Below, piece by piece: positions 1 through 6,454 of a DNA stretch of 11,576 nucleotides. The translations under genes and the position numbers were made by a program. Under the pieces are notes generated by a model. That model did not search any database and had not been told where the DNA came from. It saw only the letters and a program-made list of their open reading frames with translations. The stretch covers positions 1 to 11,576 of the forward strand of contig CAJJNP010000103.1 in the NCBI GenBank assembly GCA_905193145.1, in the 5' to 3' direction. The DNA comes from an uncultured Odoribacter sp. (lineage in GTDB: Bacteria; Bacteroidota; Bacteroidia; Bacteroidales; Marinifilaceae). Each line of letters starts with the position of its first letter. The first letter of the stretch is position 1.

Positions 1-3
1 GTA

Positions 4-12
4 TATTTTTTG
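4..12 (+). promoter_or_regulatory. Possible -7 promoter element for the first gene
   Basis: The bases TATTTTTTG followed by C resemble the Bacteroidetes -7 box TAnnTTTG, with one extra T. They lie about 35 bases before the ATG at 48, a plausible 5' leader length. The matching -33 box would fall outside the window, so it cannot be checked. Confidence 0.3.
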
Positions 13-47
13 CTACAAGAAATACAAAACAACTAAAACAAAATAGT

Positions 48-1451
48 ATGAGAGCTTTATTATATGTAACATTACTTGCCTTAGGCGCAGGTGCATGTGC
101 TACAGCCCACAGCTATACGATGGAAGACGACATCTACTACGTACCCGGCAAAAAGGCGTTGGTAGTCAAAGAGGTGGAAAAGATTACCGGAGAAGAATTT
201 CCTCAGAATCCAAACACGGACGATACATACGCTTATGAAGCACACCGCTCGGAAGGCAGCAGTGTCGCTCCCAGAGATTTCACAGAAGGGCAGCAACGAC
301 GCATCAATACCCGTAGCGGAGTTGTGGAAAATATGGACATCAATGCCTTGACCCGGCAGGCTCAATCCACACTTGCCGGCAACCGCACGGTCAACGAGAC
401 CATTTATGAAAACACCGGTTATTGGATTGGCGGATATAAAGGCAACGAAAGAGATTTTGAAGAGATACAACGGATTATCAACCTGTATCCTAACGGTTTT
501 GCCTTTTTCAACAGCAATGGTTATGACATCGCCATGAATCTGTCGTTTGATACAGACTGGAATGTATATACAGACAACGGCCGATACTGGTGGTTCCCGA
601 GCAATACAAACATCGAGCTATACTCTTCCTTATTGTTCGGCACCTATCCGAAATACATCTGGACAATTGTCTGGGACAATCCGCGCTTTGACAATTGGGC
701 TTTCAATTCCACATTCAACAACCGCTTCAACCGGGGATTCAGCTTCAGCTGGAACTCTTCCTGGTATGACCCATGGTGGGGCGGCTGGTATGACCCGTGG
801 TACGACCCATGGTGCAGACCCTGGCATCCGCATTGGTATGATCCATGGTACGGCTATCACCCCCACTGGGGACACGGTCACTGGTGCGACCCCTGGTATG
901 ACCGTTACCATCCCAACTGGAACCGTCCGGGACGTCCGGCACATCCGTTGGCAGGCCAACGACCAAACTATGGCGGCGGAGTGAGCGGCATACGTCCCAA
1001 CGGACTATCGGGCCGCTTCCCTACCCGTCCGACAGCCGGCAGACGCCCGTCCGGCAGCGGAACCATCCGCCCGAATAACGGCTCTCACTTCGGGACCTCC
1101 GGACGCCCCAACCGCGGCAACACCATACGCCCCAACGGTTCAACCGTCCGCCCCGGAAACAACACCGGCACCATGGGCAGACCGGGCACGACAACCAGAC
1201 CTGCCACCCGACCGAACACGGGCAATGTGTTGCGTCCGGGAACAACTACCAGACCGTCGACCACCCGCCGACCCAATACGACACGCCGGCCACAGACGAC
1301 CCGTTCGAACAGCAGCTATTCGCGTCCGAACAACAGTTACAGGCCTACCTATAACAACAACAGCTCCAACCGTGAGACCTATACTCCACGAAGAAGCTCT
1401 ACGGGCAGCGGGACAACCTCCGGAGGCAACAGACCGGTGAGAAGAAGATAA
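48..1451 (+). CDS. Exported low-complexity protein with WYDPW/His-rich repeat and Arg-Pro-rich tail
   Basis: Function unknown; I recognise no enzymatic domain. The N-terminus is a hydrophobic export signal (about residues 1-20). Cys17 follows GAGA, so it could be a lipoprotein, but the lipobox is weak (Ala at -3) and signal peptidase I cleavage near CATA is an alternative. Residues 20-235 look folded, with many aromatic and Asn residues. Residues 239-291 are an aromatic repeat built on WYDPW, with five DPW units, seven His between 260 and 288, and Cys256 and Cys280. The tail (286-467) has about 33 Arg, about 20 Arg-Pro pairs, much Thr/Asn/Gly/Ser and no lysine; the last lysine in the protein is residue 202. 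The tail is probably disordered. It lies 20 bases before an outer-membrane barrel gene, probably in the same transcript. An envelope or surface role, perhaps binding metal or polyanion, is inference only. Confidence 0.85.
   Translation: MRALLYVTLLALGAGACATAHSYTMEDDIYYVPGKKALVVKEVEKITGEEFPQNPNTDDTYAYEAHRSEGSSVAPRDFTEGQQRRINTRSGVVENMDINALTRQAQSTLAGNRTVNETIYENTGYWIGGYKGNERDFEEIQRIINLYPNGFAFFNSNGYDIAMNLSFDTDWNVYTDNGRYWWFPSNTNIELYSSLLFGTYPKYIWTIVWDNPRFDNWAFNSTFNNRFNRGFSFSWNSSWYDPWWGGWYDPWYDPWCRPWHPHWYDPWYGYHPHWGHGHWCDPWYDRYHPNWNRPGRPAHPLAGQRPNYGGGVSGIRPNGLSGRFPTRPTAGRRPSGSGTIRPNNGSHFGTSGRPNRGNTIRPNGSTVRPGNNTGTMGRPGTTTRPATRPNTGNVLRPGTTTRPSTTRRPNTTRRPQTTRSNSSYSRPNNSYRPTYNNNSSNRETYTPRRSSTGSGTTSGGNRPVRRR
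762..920 (+). repeat. Degenerate in-frame repeat encoding WYDPW-type units
   Basis: The stretch repeats the pattern tgg-tay-gay-ccn-tgg with variable spacing, giving residues 239-291 of the surrounding protein. Units diverge at third codon positions (ccatgg, ccgtgg), which suggests an old expansion kept by selection on the protein rather than a recent DNA duplication. Later units swap in His, Cys and Gly (PWHPHW, YHPHW, GHGHW). Confidence 0.8.
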
Positions 1452-1471
1452 TAGAATAAAAACAGGAAAAG

Positions 1472-2947
1472 ATGAAAAGAATTGCAATCACAGCTATAGC
1501 TTGCTGTTTCGCAATAGCAACGCAAGCACAAAACTTTGAAGACGTTGTCAGATTCAGCCGCCAGTCAAATCCGGGCACAGCACGTTCTGCCGCCATGGGC
1601 GGTGCCTTCACGGCCTTGGGAGGCGATATTTCTGCCATCACCAACAACCCGGCAGGTATCGGTGTATTCCGTAAGTCAGAAGTGAGTTTCACCCCGCTTC
1701 TCAATTTTGCCAAGACAGAGGCCAGCGGTGAGAAAATGAACAAAACAGCCTTCCAGCTGGGCGGATTGGGCGGAGTGCTATCCCTATACTCGTCCGCATT
1801 CAACTGGAAAGGTCTCAATATCGGATTTTACTATACCAATCTGAACAACTTCAACCGGAATACACGGCAGATTGTTCCGGTGTCCAACAATTCATTTACC
1901 GATATGCTGGCTCTATCTGCCGGAGACATGGATCCGGACAACCTGGACGGATATACCACCGGTCTGGCATACGACGCCTATCTGATTAACCGGGATCCTA
2001 AAACCGGCTACTATTATTCCATCCTGGGAGCCGATGAGGATGTATCGCAGGTGAAAGACATAGAAGAAAAAGGCTATCAGGGAGAATATACCCTTGCCTT
2101 CGGGACCAATTTCCTGGATAAACTATACATCGGTGCAAGTATAGGCATCCAGAGCATTTACTATAAAATGACTTCGCAATTCCAGGAAGCTCCAGATGTC
2201 AACTCCCCCTCGGGGCTGGACTACTACAACTTTTTAGAATACAAAAAGATGAACGGCGTAGGTACCAACATCAAAGTGGGAATCATCTACCGCCCGATAC
2301 CGGAATTGCGCATCGGTGCCGCCATCCATTCTCCGACGTGGTACAGCATGAACTATACCATGAGTACCGCTATGGACTCCTACTTCATCACCCCTCCGAA
2401 AGGAGAAGAAGCATATAACTTCTGGACTCCCAGCTATGAAATGAACATAGACTTTGACATGCGCACTCCTTGGAGAGCCTCCGTAGGACTAGCGACCGTG
2501 CTCGGACAAAAGGCCATCATCAGTGCCGATTACGAGTTCATCAAATACACCAACGCCCATCTTGAGAATGCTTCGGACGGATACAGCTATCGGGGAGAGA
2601 ACGATGCCATACAGCTCTATCTGCGTCCGACCCACAATTTCCGGACCGGGGCAGAATTCCGGGCAAACAGCATTGTAAGCCTCCGGGGCGGATACAGTTT
2701 CTGGGACAGTCCGTATTACGAGGCAGACAAATCATACAACCGCATCCAATCATGGTCTACGGGTATCGGTCTTAATTTCGGGGCATTCTACTGTGATGCA
2801 GCATTCGTGCATCGCTGGACCAAAAACGAGACTGTTTTCTACTCCTATTATGATGCAGAAGACCCCTCGCTGGATATCGTATCGCAACCGACACAAAACA
2901 AATTAAAAACCAATGAGGCACGGATAACTTTCGGAATCCGTTTCTAA
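1472..2947 (+). CDS. OmpP1/FadL-type outer-membrane beta-barrel protein
   Basis: A 491-residue predicted outer-membrane barrel. A signal peptide covers residues 1-19, with likely cleavage after TQA and mature start QNFED. Residues 34-66 carry the block typical of this Bacteroidetes family: an RSAAMGGAF stretch, then ALGGD, then NNPAGIG (59-62 NPAG). The remainder alternates polar and aromatic residues as in beta strands, and the protein ends ARITFGIRF with a terminal Phe, the usual signal for barrel assembly. FadL/TodX relatives move hydrophobic compounds across the outer membrane; the substrate here cannot be read from sequence. The ATG is preceded by a purine-rich AGGAAAAG. The gene is 20 bases after the low-complexity exported protein, so co-transcription and an envelope partnership are plausible. 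A strong terminator follows the stop. Confidence 0.9.
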   Translation: MKRIAITAIACCFAIATQAQNFEDVVRFSRQSNPGTARSAAMGGAFTALGGDISAITNNPAGIGVFRKSEVSFTPLLNFAKTEASGEKMNKTAFQLGGLGGVLSLYSSAFNWKGLNIGFYYTNLNNFNRNTRQIVPVSNNSFTDMLALSAGDMDPDNLDGYTTGLAYDAYLINRDPKTGYYYSILGADEDVSQVKDIEEKGYQGEYTLAFGTNFLDKLYIGASIGIQSIYYKMTSQFQEAPDVNSPSGLDYYNFLEYKKMNGVGTNIKVGIIYRPIPELRIGAAIHSPTWYSMNYTMSTAMDSYFITPPKGEEAYNFWTPSYEMNIDFDMRTPWRASVGLATVLGQKAIISADYEFIKYTNAHLENASDGYSYRGENDAIQLYLRPTHNFRTGAEFRANSIVSLRGGYSFWDSPYYEADKSYNRIQSWSTGIGLNFGAFYCDAAFVHRWTKNETVFYSYYDAEDPSLDIVSQPTQNKLKTNEARITFGIRF

Positions 2948-2970
2948 CTCAATTGAAAATATTATTTTTG
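2941..2970 (+). promoter_or_regulatory. Candidate Bacteroidetes promoter for miaB
   Basis: TATTTTTG at 2963-2970 is a perfect match to the -7 consensus TAnnTTTG. TTTC at 2941-2944 matches three of four bases of the -33 box TTTG, with an 18-base spacer, and overlaps the end of the upstream coding sequence. Transcription would start near 2975-2978, within the left arm of the terminator hairpin, giving a leader of about 60 bases before the ATG at 3037. Confidence 0.5.
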
Positions 2971-3008
2971 CATCGGATTTCTATATTAGAGATCCGATGT
3001 TTTATTTT
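2971..3008 (+). terminator. Intrinsic terminator after the barrel gene
   Basis: The left arm catcggatttct (2971-2982) pairs with agagatccgatg (2988-2999): 12 base pairs including one G-U, around a 5-base loop (atatt). A T-rich tract, TTTTATTTT, follows at 3000-3008. The A-rich flank on the other side makes it one-directional. It ends the transcript that carries the barrel gene. Confidence 0.85.
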
Positions 3009-3036
3009 ACCTAAAAAGAAGGAATCCTTAGATTAT

Positions 3037-4368
3037 ATGGCAAAAAAATTCTATATCGAGACTTACGGCTGCCAGATGAATGTGGCAGACAGCGAAGTAG
3101 TGGCTGCTATTCTGACAGCTCATGGACTGGAACATGTGAAGGACAAAAATGATGCAGACGTCATTCTGGTAAACACTTGCTCTGTTCGCGAAAATGCAGA
3201 ACAGCGTGTACGCGGTCGCGTACAGGGATTTCCCGAAATCCGCAAGCACAATCCGCATCTGCTGGTAGGAATCATGGGCTGCATGGCAGAAAGACTGGGA
3301 GAGAAACTGTTTGAAGAAGAGAAAAACGTAAACATCGTTGTGGGGCCGGATGCCTATATGGATCTGCCTCTTTTGATTGAAAAAGCAGAAAAAGGAGAAA
3401 AAGCCATCAACATCGAGCTGTCGACGACCGAAACATACAAAGATATCTGTCCGTCGCGTATAGACGAGACCTCCATTTCAGGTTTCGTTTCAATCATGCG
3501 CGGCTGCAACAACTTCTGTACCTACTGCATTGTGCCATACACCCGCGGACGGGAACGCAGCCGCAGTCCGCACAGCATCGTTGCAGAAGTTATCGACCTG
3601 CAACGCAGAGGCTACAAGGAGGTAACCCTTTTGGGACAGAATGTCAATTCATACCTATACAAAGACGAAAACACGGAAATGAACTTCCCGGCATTGCTGG
3701 AGCGTGTGGCATGCACCGTTCCCAATATGCGCATCCGCTTTGCAACGTCACACCCCAAAGATATGAGCGACGAAACCCTGGAGACCATCGCACGCTATCC
3801 GAATATCTGCAGATCCATCCATCTGCCGGTGCAATCGGGCAGCAACTCCGTCTTAAAAGACATGAACCGTAAATATACCCGCGAATGGTATCTGGACCGG
3901 ATAGCAGCCATCCGCCGCATCATCCCGGATTGCGGCATCTCGACAGACGTATTTGTCGGCTTCCACAACGAAAGCGAAGAAGACTACCAACAGACTCTTG
4001 CCTTAATGAAAGAAGTCGGTTTCGATCTGGCCTATATGTTCAAATATTCCGAACGTCCCGGTACCAAAGCCTCCAAGAGCTTGCCGGACAACATAGACGA
4101 AGAGACCAAAGGCCGCCGTCTGCAAGAATTAATCGACTTGCAGGTAGGCTGGTCGCTTGAAAGCAACCGCCGGGATATCGGCAAGACTTTTGAAGTGCTG
4201 GTAGAGGGTATTTCCAAAAAAAGCCAGGACGAGATGTTCGGTCGCAGCAGCCAGAACAAGGTGATTGTATTCCCGGCTAAAGACATCCAGGTCGGCTCGC
4301 TAGTTCATGTCAAAGTAAAAGATTGTACTTCTGCCACCCTGATGGGCGAATTGGTGGAAACCAAATAA
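3037..4368 (+). CDS. miaB: tRNA-2-methylthio-N6-dimethylallyladenosine synthase (MiaB)
   Basis: Radical-SAM methylthiotransferase that turns i6A into ms2i6A at position 37 of tRNAs reading UNN codons. Numbered from the ATG at 3037 (443 residues): the N-terminal UPF0004 domain supplies its cluster cysteines Cys12 (YGCQMN), Cys48 (NTCSVRENA) and Cys82 (MGCMAERLG). The radical-SAM CxxxCxxC is Cys157-Cys161-Cys164 in GCNNFCTYCIVPYTRGRERS. The C-terminal part (from about residue 380) fits the TRAM RNA-binding domain. The frame stays open upstream to a TTG at 2953, but that extension would translate through the terminator hairpin and lacks family similarity, whereas MAKKFYIETYGCQMN is where the family domain begins. 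It is followed after 7 bases by a TrmH-type methyltransferase, giving a two-gene RNA-modification operon. Confidence 0.95.
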   Translation: MAKKFYIETYGCQMNVADSEVVAAILTAHGLEHVKDKNDADVILVNTCSVRENAEQRVRGRVQGFPEIRKHNPHLLVGIMGCMAERLGEKLFEEEKNVNIVVGPDAYMDLPLLIEKAEKGEKAINIELSTTETYKDICPSRIDETSISGFVSIMRGCNNFCTYCIVPYTRGRERSRSPHSIVAEVIDLQRRGYKEVTLLGQNVNSYLYKDENTEMNFPALLERVACTVPNMRIRFATSHPKDMSDETLETIARYPNICRSIHLPVQSGSNSVLKDMNRKYTREWYLDRIAAIRRIIPDCGISTDVFVGFHNESEEDYQQTLALMKEVGFDLAYMFKYSERPGTKASKSLPDNIDEETKGRRLQELIDLQVGWSLESNRRDIGKTFEVLVEGISKKSQDEMFGRSSQNKVIVFPAKDIQVGSLVHVKVKDCTSATLMGELVETK

Positions 4369-4375
4369 CTGGAAT

Positions 4376-4939
4376 ATGGAAAACTTTCGCAAATTACAAA
4401 ACGAAGAATTGCACAGAATCAGCACCGAGCAATTCAAACAGGCCGAGAAGTTGCCCGTGGTGATTGTATTGGACAATATCCGCAGCCAGAACAATGTGGG
4501 CTCGGTATTCCGCACATCCGATGCTTTCCGCATCGAAAAAATCTATCTATGCGGCATCACCTCCACCCCCGAAAACCGGGAGGTACACAAAACAGCCCTG
4601 GGTGCAGAGGATGCCGTAGACTGGGAATATCAAAAAGACACGCTGAGTGTCATCCATCGATTAAAGGAAGAGGGATACCAGATATATTCCATTGAACAGG
4701 CGGAAAACACCACTTCACTGGAGGATTTCCACATCAATATGCAGGGGAAATATGCATTGGTGTTCGGCAACGAGGTGAAAGGCGTGCAACAGGAAGTAAT
4801 CGATGCTTCGGACAATTGCATCGAAATCCCTCAATTCGGGACGAAGCATTCATTCAATATCGCAGTAACCGTGGGAATTGTACTATGGCAAACCATGTTG
4901 CCGGTTTTGAAAGATATCAAGGGCATGGCAGGCAAATAG
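4376..4939 (+). CDS. SpoU/TrmH-family RNA 2'-O-methyltransferase
   Basis: A 187-residue SPOUT-class methyltransferase that uses S-adenosylmethionine to methylate a ribose in tRNA or rRNA; the target base is not evident. The three family motifs are visible. Motif 1 is NIRSQNNVGSVFRTSDAF (34-51), with the substrate-site Arg46. Motif 2 is LVFGNEVKGV (128-137). Motif 3 is IEIPQFGTKHSFNIAVTVGI (149-168), where SFN replaces the commoner SLN. The last two motifs form the trefoil-knot cofactor pocket. It is a minimal version: the substrate-binding N-terminal domain of RlmB-type enzymes is absent, leaving only about 25 residues before the fold. It starts 7 bases after miaB, so it is probably translated from the same message. 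The final codons lie inside a terminator hairpin. Confidence 0.9.
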   Translation: MENFRKLQNEELHRISTEQFKQAEKLPVVIVLDNIRSQNNVGSVFRTSDAFRIEKIYLCGITSTPENREVHKTALGAEDAVDWEYQKDTLSVIHRLKEEGYQIYSIEQAENTTSLEDFHINMQGKYALVFGNEVKGVQQEVIDASDNCIEIPQFGTKHSFNIAVTVGIVLWQTMLPVLKDIKGMAGK

Positions 4940-4953
4940 CCGCCAGCCCTTTT
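4921..4953 (+). terminator. GC-rich terminator overlapping the end of the TrmH-type gene
   Basis: GGGC-a-TGGC-a-GGC (4921-4933) pairs with GCCGCCAGCCC (4939-4949), making 11 base pairs with two single-A bulges and a 5-base loop (aaata). TTTT follows at 4950-4953. The left arm and loop fall in the last codons, and the stop TAG (4937-4939) bridges the loop and right arm. It probably ends the miaB operon in the 19-base gap before the convergent folP. Confidence 0.65.
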
Positions 4954-4958
4954 ATCTG

Positions 4959-5792
4959 TTATCGTCTTCTCATCTTTTCAGTAATTTTCACGGCTTCCAC
5001 TGCCTCCCGCACATCATGCACCCGAAGGATGGATGCCCCTTTCAATAAAGCAAGGGTGTTCAATACGGTTGTACCGTTCAACGCCTCGTTGGCTGTGCCA
5101 CCAATCAATTTGTAAATCATTGTTTTTCTGGAAATACCCACCAAAATCGGATATTCCAAGTCCAAATAAGAATCCATACCATCCATCAGTTCGTAATTAT
5201 GGTCGAGGGTCTTGCCGAAACCGAAACCGGGGTCAAGGATGATATTGTCAAAACCAGCCTCGTTGAGCATGGCAATCCTGTCGGTAAAGAATTTACGAAC
5301 ATCTTTTACAACATTCTCATAGACCGGATTCAACTGCATGGTCTGTGGCGTACCCTGAATATGCATCATGATATACGGAACACCCGATTGGGCAACAAAA
5401 TCAAACATGCCGTCATCCATCGTTCCTCCGGAAATATCATTGACAATGACATCTCCCAGACAATCGATTATTTCGCGCGCCACGGCAGAGCGAAAGGTAT
5501 CGATGGACACCACCACATCCGGATAGTACTTCCTCACAAGCTCAACCGCCCATGCCAAACGTGCCAGCTCTTCCTTTTCATCGACAAAAGCAGCTCCAGG
5601 ACGAGTGGAATAAGCTCCTACGTCTATGATGCCTGCACCCTCCTCCACAATCTGGTGAATACGTTCGATTACCTTCACTTCGCTGACATATTTGCCGCCA
5701 TCATAAAATGAGTCCGGTGTCACATTCAAAATTCCCATCACGACCGGAGTGGAAAAATCAAGAGATTTCTTATTTAATGTTATTGTTTTCAT
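4959..5792 (-). CDS. folP: Dihydropteroate synthase
   Basis: Joins p-aminobenzoate to hydroxymethyl-dihydropterin diphosphate to make dihydropteroate, in cytoplasmic folate synthesis; this is the sulfonamide target. The 277 residues cover the full TIM-barrel with all usual motifs: MGILNVTPDSFYDGG (19-33), the loop DVGAYSTRPGA (57-67), VSIDTF with Asp98, VNDISGG with Asn118, MHIQGTPQTMQ (143-153), DPGFGFGKT with Asp187, GISRK with Lys223, and RVHD with Arg257. No acquired sul-type insertion is obvious, so I read it as the chromosomal enzyme. The start is the ATG complementary to 5790-5792, preceded on its strand by purine-rich aaggaaaaagtaaagcc. It is convergent with the miaB operon and divergent from the DUF1599 gene, so it appears to be transcribed alone in this window. 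Confidence 0.97.
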   Translation of the reverse strand: MKTITLNKKSLDFSTPVVMGILNVTPDSFYDGGKYVSEVKVIERIHQIVEEGAGIIDVGAYSTRPGAAFVDEKEELARLAWAVELVRKYYPDVVVSIDTFRSAVAREIIDCLGDVIVNDISGGTMDDGMFDFVAQSGVPYIMMHIQGTPQTMQLNPVYENVVKDVRKFFTDRIAMLNEAGFDNIILDPGFGFGKTLDHNYELMDGMDSYLDLEYPILVGISRKTMIYKLIGGTANEALNGTTVLNTLALLKGASILRVHDVREAVEAVKITEKMRRR

Positions 5793-5807
5793 GGCTTTAC
5801 TTTTTCC

Positions 5808-5838
5808 TTTTCTTTATTGCTTTTTTTGCATAAATTTG
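5808..5838 (+). promoter_or_regulatory. Candidate promoter for the DUF1599-tpiA operon
   Basis: TAAATTTG at 5831-5838, followed by C, is a perfect TAnnTTTG -7 box. A TTTT at 5808-5811 could serve as an imperfect -33 box with a 19-base spacer. The predicted start lies near 5844, about 34 bases before the ATG at 5878. Confidence 0.6.
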
Positions 5839-5844
5839 CGGTAT

Positions 5845-5874
5845 CAAAATTACAACTAGTTTTTATATTTCAAA
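5845..5874 (-). promoter_or_regulatory. Candidate promoter for folP
   Basis: Read on the minus strand, TAATTTTG (5852 down to 5845) is a perfect -7 box and TTTG (5874 down to 5871) a perfect -33 box, 18 bases apart. Predicted transcription would start near 5838-5840, leaving a leader of about 47 bases before the folP ATG. It interlocks with the promoter facing the other way. Confidence 0.65.
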
Positions 5875-5877
5875 GCC

Positions 5878-6429
5878 ATGCCGGATACAGCACAAGAATA
5901 TGATTTAGTAATCGAAACCTGCCGGGACATCTTCCTGAAAAAGATGCAAGACTATGGTACAGCCTGGCGCATATTGAGACCCACCTCTCTGACAGACCAG
6001 ATATATATCAAAGCCAACCGCATACGCAGTATCGAAGAGAAGGGTGTATGCAAGGTGAATGAAGGAGTTGTGCCGGAATTTATCGGCATCATCAACTACT
6101 CCATCATGGGGCTGATACAGCTGGAGTTGGGCAGAGGTGAGGAGACCGATGAAGACCATGAAAAAATAAAAGCACTCTACGATACCTATTTTCAGCAAGC
6201 CAAGACTCTGATGCTCAACAAAAACCACGACTATGGAGAAGCTTGGCGCCATATGCGTATCAGTTCGTATACCGACCTGATATTGATGAAAATCAATCGC
6301 ACAAAACAAATTGAAGACCACGAAGGCACCACCTTGATTTCGGAAGGTATCGATGCAAACTATAACGACATGATTAATTATGCCGTATTCGCCCTTATCC
6401 GTCTGACTGTGGAAAACGAAGAGAATTAA
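5878..6429 (+). CDS. DUF1599 family protein with internal duplication
   Basis: A 183-residue soluble protein made of two copies of one domain. Copy 1 (about 12-84) contains KKMQDYGTAWRILRPTS and NRIRSIEEKG; copy 2 (about 102-178) contains NKNHDYGEAWRHMRISS and NRTKQIEDHEG. Each copy ends in a matching helix, NYSIMGLI (73-80) and NYAVFALI (167-174). The shared DYG-x-AW signature (25-30 and 118-123) identifies DUF1599, a family I recall as duplicated in Bacteroidetes and single-copy in some phages, with a suggested but unproven link to nucleotide metabolism. No signal peptide or membrane segment is seen. It begins a plus-strand operon with the MauE/DoxX gene 25 bases downstream, and is divergent from folP. 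Biochemical function is unknown. Confidence 0.85.
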   Translation: MPDTAQEYDLVIETCRDIFLKKMQDYGTAWRILRPTSLTDQIYIKANRIRSIEEKGVCKVNEGVVPEFIGIINYSIMGLIQLELGRGEETDEDHEKIKALYDTYFQQAKTLMLNKNHDYGEAWRHMRISSYTDLILMKINRTKQIEDHEGTTLISEGIDANYNDMINYAVFALIRLTVENEEN

Positions 6430-6454
6430 GCAAAACATTCCCGATAGAATTAGA

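Noticed and set aside
762..920. Short repeated units resembling a CRISPR or tandem DNA array
   Set aside because: Units are unequal, diverge at codon third positions and remain in frame; there are no constant repeats with unique spacers.
547..984. A second long open frame, plus strand, inside the repeat-rich exported protein, and several minus-strand frames over 630-1487
   Set aside because: They arise from GC-rich, low-complexity coding sequence. Their translations are compositionally biased (Met-Thr-His-Gly repeats, Val-Pro repeats) and lack plausible starts or family features, while the main frame has a signal peptide and good spacing to the next gene.
4959..5792. An acquired sulfonamide-resistance (sul-type) dihydropteroate synthase
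   Set aside because: The motifs look like an ordinary chromosomal FolP, the base composition matches its neighbours and no mobile element or integron part is present.
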